Assembly: GCF_007923295.1 (NCBI RefSeq)
Contig: NZ_VOIR01000011.1
Span: 372,001 to 436,000, forward strand
DNA from: Agrococcus sediminis
GTDB taxonomy: Bacteria; Actinomycetota; Actinomycetes; Actinomycetales; Microbacteriaceae
DNA length: 64,000 nt
Direction: 5' to 3'
The notes under the pieces are model-generated. The model searched no databases, was not told where the DNA came from, and saw only the letters and a program-made list of their open reading frames with translations. Below are positions 8,968 through 17,245 of this stretch, one piece after another; within the stretch, counting starts at the first letter, position 1; each line of letters begins with the position of its first letter. Made by a program: the position numbers and the translations under genes.

Positions 8968-10275
8968 TCAGTGGAACGGGCAGCGCGAGCGCGACCCGGC
9001 GGCGGATGCGGCGCGCACGACGCCGCCCGAGGCCGGCTTCGTGGGCAGGCGGCGCCGGCTCACGTGCAGCCGCTCGCCGAGGATGGACAGCCGCGGGTCG
9101 CTGAGCGCGGCGATCGCGGCGGCGAGCCCCGCGATGGCGATCTTCTCGCCCGGGCAGCGGTGGCCGGTCGACGGGTGCCCGCCGCCGTGCGGGATGAAGG
9201 CGGCGATCGCCTCGAAGTCGTCGACGCCGACGAAGCGCTCGGGGTCGAACTCGTCGGCCCGCTCCCAGGAGCGCTCGTCGGTGTCGGTGCCGAGGATGTC
9301 GATGAAGACGCGCCCGCCCGCCTCGAGCCGCTCGCCGTCGAGCTCGACGTCGACGATCGCCTCGGCCGGCAGCATCGGCACGAACGGGGCCGTGCGGCGC
9401 ACCTCCTGCGCGAAGGCGGTCGCGAGCGGACCCTCGGTCAGGCGGCCGCGCTCGGCGGTCTCGGCGGCGATGCGCTCGCGCCAGGCCGGCCGGTCGTGCA
9501 GCTCCTTCGCGGCGAACGCGACGAACCGCGCGACCGCGATCGTCGGCCGCAGCACGTTCTGCAGCTCGACGCCCGCGAGCCGCGCCGCGAGCAGCTCGCC
9601 GTCGGGCCCGCGGTGCCACGCCCACTCGTGGAGCGCGGTGCCCTCGGCGGCCTCGATCGTGCCGGCGCGCACCGCCTCGATGAGCTCCTCCGCGTGCCGG
9701 TCGCACCAGCGACGGTTGAGCGCGGCGAGCAGGAACTCCGGCGAGTAGGGCACGCCGAAGCCGTCGACGATCTGCGCCTCGCGCGCCGCCCAGCGCGTCT
9801 TCGCCTCGGCGGTGCCGGGCAGGCCCGCCCAGCGCATGATCGCGCGGCCGAGCGCGCCGACCGCGGCGTCGTAGGCGGAGCGGTCGCCGCCCGCGACCCA
9901 CGCGTCGACCTCCGCCCGCCACTCCCGCTCGAGGTGGGGCAGCAGGCGCTCGACCTGCGCGTCCTCGTAGGCGACGTCGAGGAACGTCGCCTTGCGGTGC
10001 CGGTGCGCCGCCCCGTCGAGGGAGTGCACCGAGCCGTGCCCGAAGAGCGTCTCCTGCACGAACGCCGGCATCGCGCCGTGCCGGCGCATCCGCTCCTCGT
10101 CGTAGAACAGGTCGACGCCCTCGGCGCCGCGCACGAGCAGCGAGGGCCGGCCGAGCAGCCGCAGGGGCACCGCCCGGGCGGCCGCCCCGCGGGCGCGGCG
10201 CCAGATGTGGGCGCCGAAGTCGTAGCCCTTCGCGACGAAGGCGAGGGTGTCGTCGGAGGTGGGGGCGTTCGCCAT
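8968..10275 (-). CDS. Cytochrome P450, CYP152 type (fatty-acid peroxygenase-like)
   Basis: 435 aa from the ATG at 10275 (MANAPTSDDTLAFVAKGYDF). Heme-ligand Cys is in GHRCPGEK (about residue 374). The I-helix shows 'NVLRPTIAVARFVAF' in place of the usual acid-alcohol pair; the Arg-Pro is the hallmark of CYP152 enzymes that use H2O2 and the substrate carboxylate to hydroxylate or decarboxylate fatty acids. Supporting segment: 'FGHGSVHSLDGAAHRHRKATFLD'. No redox partner gene lies nearby, in keeping with peroxygenase use. Confidence 0.88.
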   Translation of the reverse strand: MANAPTSDDTLAFVAKGYDFGAHIWRRARGAAARAVPLRLLGRPSLLVRGAEGVDLFYDEERMRRHGAMPAFVQETLFGHGSVHSLDGAAHRHRKATFLDVAYEDAQVERLLPHLEREWRAEVDAWVAGGDRSAYDAAVGALGRAIMRWAGLPGTAEAKTRWAAREAQIVDGFGVPYSPEFLLAALNRRWCDRHAEELIEAVRAGTIEAAEGTALHEWAWHRGPDGELLAARLAGVELQNVLRPTIAVARFVAFAAKELHDRPAWRERIAAETAERGRLTEGPLATAFAQEVRRTAPFVPMLPAEAIVDVELDGERLEAGGRVFIDILGTDTDERSWERADEFDPERFVGVDDFEAIAAFIPHGGGHPSTGHRCPGEKIAIAGLAAAIAALSDPRLSILGERLHVSRRRLPTKPASGGVVRAASAAGSRSRCPFH

Positions 10276-10598
10276 GGGGTCCGTCCTTCCGTCCCGCCCG
10301 ACGCTAGCCCTGCCGCCTGACCGCGGCCCGAGCGGCCTCCGGCGGCAGCTCTGGCCGATGTCAGACCCCACCTGCTAGGCTGGTCGCACTGCGTGAGCCG
10401 GGCGTCGAAGCCCCTCACCTGCGTCGTTGAACGCTCCTCTCTCCATCCGGCTCCCGGATGTCGATGAACCTTCCACGGCGAACGATCGCGGCCACCGCCG
10501 CGCTCGCCGAATCTGCGTCGACGCATCCACCCAAGAATCCGCCTGCACGAGTGTGCAGCGACCACGGATGCGCGCGCACGCTCACAGAAAGAGCAACC
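10276..10598 (+). promoter_or_regulatory. Long leader region before the DEAD-box helicase
   Basis: 323 bp without a convincing gene between the divergent P450 and helicase starts. It must hold both promoters. Long 5' leaders are common on cold-responsive DEAD-box helicase mRNAs. I could not define a specific structure or promoter box. Confidence 0.35.
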
Positions 10599-12224
10599 TT
10601 GACCGACATCACCACCACCGCGCCCACGCCGACCTTCGCCGAGCTGGGCGTGCCCGCCAAGCTCGTCACGGCCCTCAAGGCGATGGACCGCGAGCACCCG
10701 TTCCCGATCCAGGCCGACACCCTGCCCGACACGCTCGCAGGCCGCGACGTGCTCGGCCGCGGCAAGACCGGCTCCGGCAAGACCCTCGCGTTCGCCATCC
10801 CGCTGGTCGCCCGCCTCTCGGGCGAGCTCGCCGGCGGCGGCCGCCGCAAGGGCCTGCCGCTGGGCCTGGTGCTCGCGCCGACCCGCGAGCTCGCCACCCA
10901 GATCGCGGCGACGATCGCACCGCTCGCGAAGGCATCCGGCCTCACCGTCACCACCATCTTCGGTGGCGTCTCGCAGCGCCCGCAGGAGCAGGCGCTCCGC
11001 GCCGGCGTCGACATCGTCGTCGCCTGCCCGGGCCGCCTCGAGGACCTCATCAACCAGGGCGTCGCATCGCTCTCGGCGATCGAGATGACCGTCATCGACG
11101 AGGCCGACCACATGGCCGACCTCGGCTTCCTGCCGGTCGTCACGAAGATCCTCGACAAGACGCCCTCCGGCGGCCAGCGCATGCTGTTCTCGGCGACCCT
11201 CGACAACGGGGTCGACAAGCTCGTGAAGCGCTTCCTGCAGAACCAGGTCATGCACTCGGTCGACGAGGCGCACTCGCCCGTCGCCGCGATGACGCACCAC
11301 GTCTTCGAGGTCGCGCCCGACGACAAGAACCTGCTCGTGCGCCGCCTCGCCTCGGGTGAGGGCCGCCGCATCCTCTTCACCCGCACGAAGCACCAGGCGA
11401 AGAAGCTCGCGAAGCACCTCACCGCCTCGGGCATCCCCGCCGTCGACCTGCACGGCAACCTGTCGCAGAACGCCCGCGACCGCAACCTCGCGCAGTTCTC
11501 CGACGGCACCGTGCGCGTGCTCGTGGCGACGGATGTCGCCGCCCGCGGCGTGCACGTCGACAACGTCGAGCTCGTGGTGCACGTCGACCCGCCCATGGAG
11601 CACAAGGCCTACCTGCACCGCTCGGGCCGCACGGCGCGCGCGGGCTCGGAGGGCGACGTCGCGACCGTGATGCTGCCCGCGCAGCGCCGCGACACGATGA
11701 CGCTGCTGCGGAAGGCCGAGATCTCGGTGCCCGCGCAGATCGTCACGGCGTCGTCGGATGCGGTCGACCAGCTCGTCGGCCCGTACGCCCCGCACGTGGC
11801 GCCGGTCCCCGGCGGCCCCGGCTCCGGCAACGAGATCCAGCAGCCGCAGGGCGCGGGCCGCTCGGGCGGCGGCGGCCGCGGTCGCGGTCGCGGCAGCCGT
11901 GACGGCGTCGCGGGCTCCGGCGCGCACGGCGCCGGCGCCGGCACCGCCCGCTCCGAGCGCCCCCGCAAGGACCGCTCGGGTCGCCCCGAGACCAAGGGCG
12001 GCGCCGGCGCTGCCGGTGGCCGTGGCGACCAGGGCGGCGGCGCCCGCTCGGGCGGTGCGCGCTCGGGTCAGCCGGCCCGCCAGGGCGGTCGCTCCGGCGG
12101 CCAGGGCGGCGCACCGCGCGGCGGCTCGTCCGTGGCGTGGTCGTCGACCGGCGGCGGCTCGCTGCAGTCCGGCGGCAGCGCCGGCGGCGGCTCGCGCCGC
12201 GCCCCGCGCCGCGCGCAGGGCTGA
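10599..12224 (+). CDS. DEAD-box RNA helicase with Gly/Arg-rich tail
   Basis: 541 aa from the TTG at 10599 (LTDITTTAPTPTFAELG). This start sits just before the Q-motif region ('FAELGVPAKLVTALKAMDREHPFPIQADTL') and behind AGAAAGAG. Motifs are GRGKTGSGKT, 'APTRELATQ', DEAD, SAT and 'HRSGRTARAG'. The last ~140 residues are disordered Gly/Arg/Ser repeats (GRGRGRGSR-like), as in RhlE/CsdA-type helicases that remodel rRNA and mRNA, especially in the cold. A longer in-frame ATG at 10458 encodes unlikely sequence. A strong terminator follows. Confidence 0.93.
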   Translation: MTDITTTAPTPTFAELGVPAKLVTALKAMDREHPFPIQADTLPDTLAGRDVLGRGKTGSGKTLAFAIPLVARLSGELAGGGRRKGLPLGLVLAPTRELATQIAATIAPLAKASGLTVTTIFGGVSQRPQEQALRAGVDIVVACPGRLEDLINQGVASLSAIEMTVIDEADHMADLGFLPVVTKILDKTPSGGQRMLFSATLDNGVDKLVKRFLQNQVMHSVDEAHSPVAAMTHHVFEVAPDDKNLLVRRLASGEGRRILFTRTKHQAKKLAKHLTASGIPAVDLHGNLSQNARDRNLAQFSDGTVRVLVATDVAARGVHVDNVELVVHVDPPMEHKAYLHRSGRTARAGSEGDVATVMLPAQRRDTMTLLRKAEISVPAQIVTASSDAVDQLVGPYAPHVAPVPGGPGSGNEIQQPQGAGRSGGGGRGRGRGSRDGVAGSGAHGAGAGTARSERPRKDRSGRPETKGGAGAAGGRGDQGGGARSGGARSGQPARQGGRSGGQGGAPRGGSSVAWSSTGGGSLQSGGSAGGGSRRAPRRAQG

Positions 12225-12254
12225 CGCCTCACCGCACCCCGCGCATCCGCGCAC

Positions 12255-12289
12255 GGAACGGCCCCCGGCTCACCGCCGGGGGCCGTTCC
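12255..12289 (+). terminator. Strong hairpin terminator after the DEAD-box helicase
   Basis: A perfect 15-bp stem (GGAACGGCCCCCGGC and its complement) with a 5-base loop, 31 bp after the stop. There is no T-run, which is usual in actinobacteria. Confidence 0.8.
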
Positions 12290-12301
12290 GCGTCCGCGGG
12301 C

Positions 12302-12362
12302 GCAGATGTAGGGGCAGTGGCTGTCATCGCGGGGTGATGCGAGCACTTGGCCCTACATCTGC
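12302..12362 (+). repeat. 61-bp dyad repeat, copy 1 of 2
   Basis: Ends GCAGATGTAGGG and CCCTACATCTGC are inverted repeats. A copy of exactly equal length lies at 62817-62877 in the opposite orientation. By hand alignment 42 of 61 positions agree, with GGCTGTCATC and TGCGAGC as shared internal blocks. Confidence 0.75.
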
Positions 12363-12434
12363 GGGGAGGCGAGGTGCGTTGCGGCGCGGCGGAGGGCGGC
12401 AGCCGCGCGAGGTGGGGGAGGCGCGGGGCGCGGC

Positions 12435-13403
12435 TCAGCGCGCCGCGAGCACCGCCGCGCCGATCGCCGCCGCGTGGTCGCCGAGGCGGGCGAGCTCGAG
12501 CCGGCGCGGCTGCGGCACGCCCTGCAGCGGCGCGTGCGCGGCGAGCTCGCGCTCGATCACCGGCAGCAGCAGGTCGGCGGCGGCGAGCATGACGCGGCCG
12601 CCGAGCACGACGACCTCCGGGTCGAAGGCGGGCAGCAGGCGGCGGAGCCCCGCCGCCACGGCCCATCCGGCCCGCTCCATGACGGCGAGCGCCGTCGCAT
12701 CCCCGGCCCGCGCCGCGCGCTCGAGGTGCAGCGCCGTCGGGCGGTCGCCCGGCGCGAGCGCCACCGCCGCCGGCACCGCCGCCGCGTCGCGCGCGAGCGC
12801 GTTGCCGCCCGCGTAGGCCTCGATGCAGCCGCGCGCCGTGCACGAGCACACGGGCCCCGACTCGTCGACCGTCACGTGGCCGAGCTCGCCGGCGAGGCCG
12901 TGGGCGCCGAGCAGCGGCCGCCCGTCGGCGACGAACGCGCCGCCCACCCCGGTGCCGAGCGCGATGAGGATCGACGACGACGCATCCGCAGCCGCGCCCA
13001 TCGCCGCCTCGCCGACGAGGTAGCCGTTGGCGTCGTTGTCGATCGTGACCGGCACGCCGAGCCGCTCGGCGAGCGCCGAGCGCAGCGCGAAGTCGCGCAC
13101 GCCGAGGTGCGCGGCCCAGATGATCGACGCGCGGTCGCGCGGCATCCACGCGGCGATCGCGAGGCCGACGGCGGCGACGGGCGGGCTGCCGAGGTCGGCC
13201 AGCTGCGCGTCGAGCTCGCGGACGGCGCCCTCGAGCGCGTCGAGCAGCGCCTCGGGGCCGTGGATGCGGTGGGGCCGGTGGGTGCGCACGAGCACGTCGT
13301 CGAGGCCCCATGCAGGGGTCGCCGAGGCGCCGCCGCCGGGGCGCGCGGCGAGCGCCACCCCCGCGATCTTCGTCCCGCCCACGTCGAGGCCTGCGATCGT
13401 CAC
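12435..13403 (-). CDS. ROK family sugar kinase
   Basis: 322 aa from the GTG at 13403 (VTIAGLDVGGTKIAG). It shows the ATP-phosphate motif DVGGTK, 'VTIDNDANGYLVGEA', 'LGTGVGGAFV', 'GLAGELGHVTVDESGPVC' and the ROK zinc motif CSCTARGCIEAYAGG (CxCxxxGCxE). ROK kinases of this type phosphorylate glucose or N-acetylated hexosamines. No repressor HTH is present. A longer reading frame upstream is not supported. Confidence 0.9.
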   Translation of the reverse strand: MTIAGLDVGGTKIAGVALAARPGGGASATPAWGLDDVLVRTHRPHRIHGPEALLDALEGAVRELDAQLADLGSPPVAAVGLAIAAWMPRDRASIIWAAHLGVRDFALRSALAERLGVPVTIDNDANGYLVGEAAMGAAADASSSILIALGTGVGGAFVADGRPLLGAHGLAGELGHVTVDESGPVCSCTARGCIEAYAGGNALARDAAAVPAAVALAPGDRPTALHLERAARAGDATALAVMERAGWAVAAGLRRLLPAFDPEVVVLGGRVMLAAADLLLPVIERELAAHAPLQGVPQPRRLELARLGDHAAAIGAAVLAAR

Positions 13404-13524
13404 GCTCCCATCCTGCCGTGCCGCAGCCCGCGCGCGGCCCGGGCGGCGCATCCGCCGACGACGCATCCGCGCGCCGCGCCCGAGCATCCCTCGCCTCCGG
13501 GCCCGCAGGCGGCAGGATGGCCCC

Positions 13525-14289
13525 ATGCGGCTGGCGACCTGGAACATCCTGCACGGCAGGACCCACGCCGACCCCGCCGTCGACGAGGACCGGTTCCGCC
13601 GCGCGATCGGCGACCTCGACGCCGACGTGCTCGCGCTGCAGGAGGTCGACCGCGGCCAGTCGCGCTCGGGCCACATCGACCTCACCGCGGTCGCGGCGGA
13701 GGCGATGGGCGCCACGGCGTCGCGCTTCGTGCCGACCGTCATCGGCGATCCCGCACGGCCTTGGCGGCCTGCGGGCGACGACGACCTCGACGCGACCGCC
13801 GACGCCTACGGCATCGCGCTGCTGTCGCGCTACCCGGTGCTGCGCTGGCACGTGCACCGGCTGCCGCCCGCGCCGATGTTCCGTGCGCCGGTCGTCGACC
13901 CCGAGACGCACCGCGTGGTGTGGCTGCGCGACGAGCCGCGCGCGATCGTCGCGGCGACGATCCGCACGCCGCACGGCGTCTGGACGATCGCCTCGGCGCA
14001 CCTGACCTTCGTGCAGGGCACGAACGCGCAGCAGCTGCGCCACGGGATGCGCTGGCTGCGCACGCTGCCCGGACCGCGCGTGCTCATGGGCGACCTGAAC
14101 CTGCCGCCCGGGATGGCACGTCGCGTGGCGCGCGGGCGACTGCTGGCCCGGGGCGCGACCTACCCCTCGCACCGCCCGCTCGTGCAGCTCGACCACGTGC
14201 TGAGCGCCGACCAGCTGCCGCCGTCCCGGCAGGCGCGCGCGCCTCGCCCGGCGTTCTCCGACCACCTGCCGGTCGTCGTCGACTTCTAG
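13525..14289 (+). CDS. Endonuclease/exonuclease/phosphatase family hydrolase
   Basis: 254 aa from the ATG at 13525. It carries the EEP fold motifs 'LATWNILHG' (metal Asn), 'LALQEVDRG' (metal Glu), 'GDLNLPP' (Asp-Asn) and the terminal 'FSDHLPVVVDF' (Asp-His). This DNase I-like fold cleaves phosphodiesters in nucleic acids, lipids or sugars, and the substrate is unknown here. No signal peptide, so likely cytoplasmic. It is divergent from the ROK kinase. Confidence 0.88.
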   Translation: MRLATWNILHGRTHADPAVDEDRFRRAIGDLDADVLALQEVDRGQSRSGHIDLTAVAAEAMGATASRFVPTVIGDPARPWRPAGDDDLDATADAYGIALLSRYPVLRWHVHRLPPAPMFRAPVVDPETHRVVWLRDEPRAIVAATIRTPHGVWTIASAHLTFVQGTNAQQLRHGMRWLRTLPGPRVLMGDLNLPPGMARRVARGRLLARGATYPSHRPLVQLDHVLSADQLPPSRQARAPRPAFSDHLPVVVDF

Positions 14290-14294
14290 CGGTC

Positions 14295-14315
14295 GCGGGC
14301 CGACCGGCGGCCCGC
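14295..14315 (+). terminator. Possible hairpin terminator after the EEP hydrolase
   Basis: GCGGGCC, 7 bases, GGCCCGC begins 5 bp after the stop codon. It is short but well placed. Confidence 0.4.
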
Positions 14316-14358
14316 CCGACGGGATGCGCGGCTCGCGCCGCCGGGGCACACTGCAGCC

Positions 14359-15507
14359 ATGCGGATCCTGGTGACAGCGTTCGAGCCGTTCGGCGGCGAC
14401 CCGGAGAACGCGAGCCTCGAGGCGGTGCGGCGGCTCGCCGACGCGTGGGCGGCCGACCCGCAGCCGGGCGCCGAGCTCGTCACCGGCACGCTCCCGGTCG
14501 CCTTCGGCGCCGCGGGCCCGGCGCTGCGGGCGCTCGTCGACGAGCACCGGCCGGATGCGGTGCTCGCGGTCGGCGAGGCGGGCGGCCGCAGCGCGATCAC
14601 GCCCGAGCGGTGGGCGGTCAACGAGGACGACGCGCGCATCCCCGACAACGCGGGCGACCAGCCGCGCGGCACACCGATCGACCCCGCGGGCCCGGCCGGG
14701 CGGCCCTCCGGCTTCGACGTCGACGCGCTCGTCGGGGCCATCCTCGCGGTGGGCCTCCCCGCCGACGCGAGCGACGACGCGGGCCGGTTCCTCTGCAACC
14801 ACGTCGCCTACCTCGTCGCCGGGCTCGACGTGCCCGGCGGCTTCGTGCACGTGCCGGCGGTGCGCACGAGCGGCACCGCGGGCGTCGGCGACGAGACCGA
14901 CCCCGGCGCCTCGGCCGACGCATCCGCCATCACCCACGAGGGCAGGCGGCTCAGGTTCGACGACCTCGCGCTCGGGCTCGCCGCCGCCGTGCGCTCGATC
15001 GCGCACGGGGACAGCGCGGCGCACGAGCACGCGCGCGAGGCGCCGCGCGTCGACCGCGCCGGCACCGTCATCGCGGCGGCGCCCGACCGCGTCTACGCGG
15101 CGCTGCTCGACGCCGAGGCGCTCACCGCGTGGCTGCCGCCCGAGGGCGCGGCCGCGTCGATCGAGGGGCTCGACGCGCGCGAGGGCGGCGGCTTCCGCGC
15201 CGTGCTGCGCTTCGACGACCCGGTCGACCCGAAGACCGACGAGGCGACGGATGCGTCGCGCGTCACGTTCGTCGAGCTCGTGCCGCACGAGCTCGTCGTG
15301 CAGCGGGTCGCCTTCGAGTCGGCCGAGGAGCGCTTCCGCGGCGACATGCTCATGACGTGGCGGATGCAGCCGGTCGCGGCGGGCACGCGGGTCACGGTCT
15401 CGGCGGCCGACGTGCCGCCGGGCATCTCGCCCGAGGATCACGAGCTGGGGCTCGGCCAGTCGCTCGCGAAGCTCGCGGCGTACCTCGAGGGGCAGCGGGG
15501 CGACTAG
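14359..15507 (+). CDS. Pyroglutamyl-peptidase I (C15) fused to an SRPBCC/AHSA1 domain
   Basis: 382 aa. Residues 1 to about 215 match pyrrolidone-carboxylate peptidase: 'ILVTAFEPFGGDPENAS', 'ITPERWAVN' (catalytic Glu83), 'FLCNHVAYL' (Cys146) and 'GFVHVPAV' (His164), which is the full C15 triad. From about residue 230 an SRPBCC (Bet v1-like, AHSA1) domain begins ('VIAAAPDRVYAALLDAEALTAWLPPEG' region). C15 enzymes remove N-terminal pyroglutamate, and AHSA1-type domains bind hydrophobic ligands. The join is continuous in one frame with no stop between the domains. I know of no standard role for this fusion. Confidence 0.88.
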   Translation: MRILVTAFEPFGGDPENASLEAVRRLADAWAADPQPGAELVTGTLPVAFGAAGPALRALVDEHRPDAVLAVGEAGGRSAITPERWAVNEDDARIPDNAGDQPRGTPIDPAGPAGRPSGFDVDALVGAILAVGLPADASDDAGRFLCNHVAYLVAGLDVPGGFVHVPAVRTSGTAGVGDETDPGASADASAITHEGRRLRFDDLALGLAAAVRSIAHGDSAAHEHAREAPRVDRAGTVIAAAPDRVYAALLDAEALTAWLPPEGAAASIEGLDAREGGGFRAVLRFDDPVDPKTDEATDASRVTFVELVPHELVVQRVAFESAEERFRGDMLMTWRMQPVAAGTRVTVSAADVPPGISPEDHELGLGQSLAKLAAYLEGQRGD

Positions 15508-15534
15508 CGGGGCCGGCAGCCGCGGCAGCGGCGC

Positions 15535-16215
15535 TCAGTCGGCGCTGGCGGCGCCGGCGGCGGCCGCGGCGCGCTCGACCCAGCGCGGCGTCTCGCCGTA
15601 GCGCTGCGGCGGGATGAGCCGGCCCGCGGCGGAGTCGTCGGCGAGCTGCCGCGCGCGCTGCTCTCGCGTCGCCTCGCGCTTGGCGCCGAGCACCCAGGCG
15701 ACCGCCGTGCGGCGGTAGCCGGCCGGCGCCTCGGCGAGGAACGCGCGCGCCGCCGCCGACGCGTCGAGGTGCTGCTGCAGCTCGGGCGGCAGCCGCTGCT
15801 CGCCGCGCTCGTACGCGTAGACGCCCGTCGCCTCCTCCCTCCTCGCCTCGAACGCCGCGATGCCGACCGGGCGCATCCGCCCCTCGGCCAGCAGCCGCTC
15901 GACGTGCGCGACGTTCACCGCCGACCAGGTCGACGAGCGCTTCCTGGGCGTCCAGCGCTGGCGGCGCGCGTCGCCGTCGATGCGCTGCGAGAGCGAGTCG
16001 ATCCAGCCGAAGCAGAGGGCCTCCGGCACCGCCTCGGCCCACGTGAGGCCGCGCGGCTCGACGTGCTTCGCGTTGAGCCCCATCCAGAGCTCGGCGGCGG
16101 TCTCGTGATGCGCCTCGAGCCACGCGCGGAACTCGGCCGCGTCGCGGAAGAACACCGCCGGGCGCTCGGCCGAGCCGCCCGGTGTGCCGATGCGTGCGGA
16201 TGCGTCGCTGGCCAT
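15535..16215 (-). CDS. YdeI/OmpD-associated family protein
   Basis: 226 aa. The conserved pattern 'LWMGLNAKHVEPRGLTWAEAVPEALCFGWIDS' with 'RQRWTPRKRSSTWSAVNVAHVERL', followed by a C-terminal 'PPELQQHLDASAAARAFLAEAP' segment, is diagnostic of the YdeI/OmpD-associated family. Its biochemical role is poorly known; members have been linked to stress and peptide resistance. Ends convergent to the peptidase gene. Start chosen at the ATG at 16215. Confidence 0.88.
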   Translation of the reverse strand: MASDASARIGTPGGSAERPAVFFRDAAEFRAWLEAHHETAAELWMGLNAKHVEPRGLTWAEAVPEALCFGWIDSLSQRIDGDARRQRWTPRKRSSTWSAVNVAHVERLLAEGRMRPVGIAAFEARREEATGVYAYERGEQRLPPELQQHLDASAAARAFLAEAPAGYRRTAVAWVLGAKREATREQRARQLADDSAAGRLIPPQRYGETPRWVERAAAAAGAASAD

Positions 16216-16254
16216 GCGCTCAGCATCGCACCGACCCGCGACCTGGAGTTGAAC

Positions 16255-16282
16255 CCTGGGAGACAGCCAGTTGACTCCCAGG
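16255..16282 (+). promoter_or_regulatory. Inverted repeat in the leader of the Holin-X/DUF3618 operon
   Basis: CCTGGGAG, 12 bases, CTCCCAGG, immediately followed by an AAGGGGGG purine run. It lies 75 bp upstream of the annotated start at 16358. It may be an operator or an RNA hairpin; TTGAAC nearby could be a -35 box. Confidence 0.4.
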
Positions 16283-16357
16283 AAGGGGGGACGACTATGG
16301 GGGACAAGTCAGTGCCATCGGAGGCACCGCCTCCACGTCAGACGGAATGGATGGATC

Positions 16358-17245
16358 ATGACCGACGCATACCAGCCCAACGACCAGCTCCACCGACCCG
16401 GCGGCATCCCGCCCGAGGCGGAGCCGGTCTTCGGAACCCCGACCGTGCCGCCGACGCGAGCGCCCGGTCAGTCGGAGCACAGCACGAAGGACACGGCGAA
16501 GGAGGAGGCCGCGCACGTGCGCGACACCGCCGCGGAAGCGGGCCGCAACGTCGCCGGCACCGCCAAGGAGGAGGCCCGCAACGTCGCCGGCGAGGCGAAG
16601 CAGCAGGCGCGGCACCTGTGGGACCAGACGATGCACGAGGCGCAGGGCCAGGCGAAGGCGCAGACGCAGCGCGCGGCCGACGGCATGCACACCTTCGGCG
16701 GCGACCTGCGCAAGATGGCCTCGGAGTCCGGCCAGCAGGGCCTCGCAGCGCAGCTCGCCGGCGAGGTCGGCGACCGCGTCGACGCGGCGGCCAACTGGCT
16801 CGACGGGCGCGAGCCCGCCGACCTGCTCGACGAGGTCAAGCGCTACGCGCGCCAGCACCCCGGCACCTTCATCGCCATCGCGGGCGTCGCCGGACTCGTC
16901 GTCGGCCGACTCACGCGCGGCATGATCGGCGACGCGCAGGACCAGGCGAAGGGCACCTCGACCGCCCGCCACGCCGACTCCACCTCGGTCGCGGGCATCC
17001 GCTCGGCGGAGGCCCGGCCCGGCGGCTCGACGCAGGGCGTCGTCACCGACTGGGACGTCCCGGCGCAGACGGGCCATCAGCCGCACGGCACCGGCATCCC
17101 CGCGACCACCGGCATGCCGGGCAGCACGGGCATCCCGCCGGCCACCGGCGTGCCGACGGCCACGCCCAGCGGCGTCCCGACGACGGGCGCCGGTGCCCCC
17201 GGCGGCCAGGGCGACCCGACCACGCGGAGGGAGGGCGGACTGTGA
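16358..17245 (+). CDS. Amphipathic stress-like protein with ElaB/DUF883-like membrane anchor
   Basis: 295 aa from the ATG at 16358 (MTDAYQPNDQLHRPGGIPPE). Residues ~40-110 form Ala/Glu/Lys-rich helical repeats ('DTAAEAGRNVAGTAKEEARNVAGEAK'-type pattern). Residues ~150-190 contain a short hydrophobic anchor ('HPGTFIAIAGVAGLVVGRL') as in ElaB/YqjD/DUF883 proteins. The tail is Gly/Thr/Pro-rich. Its stop overlaps the GTG of the next gene. The strong AAGGGGGG lies about 65 bp upstream, ahead of another ATG (16297) in a different frame. Likely a membrane-associated envelope-stress protein; function unproven. Confidence 0.75.
   Translation: MTDAYQPNDQLHRPGGIPPEAEPVFGTPTVPPTRAPGQSEHSTKDTAKEEAAHVRDTAAEAGRNVAGTAKEEARNVAGEAKQQARHLWDQTMHEAQGQAKAQTQRAADGMHTFGGDLRKMASESGQQGLAAQLAGEVGDRVDAAANWLDGREPADLLDEVKRYARQHPGTFIAIAGVAGLVVGRLTRGMIGDAQDQAKGTSTARHADSTSVAGIRSAEARPGGSTQGVVTDWDVPAQTGHQPHGTGIPATTGMPGSTGIPPATGVPTATPSGVPTTGAGAPGGQGDPTTRREGGL

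Noticed and set aside
9438-12254. Long minus-strand open frame over the P450 and DEAD-box genes
   Set aside because: It joins out-of-frame sequence of two real genes and has no protein-like features.
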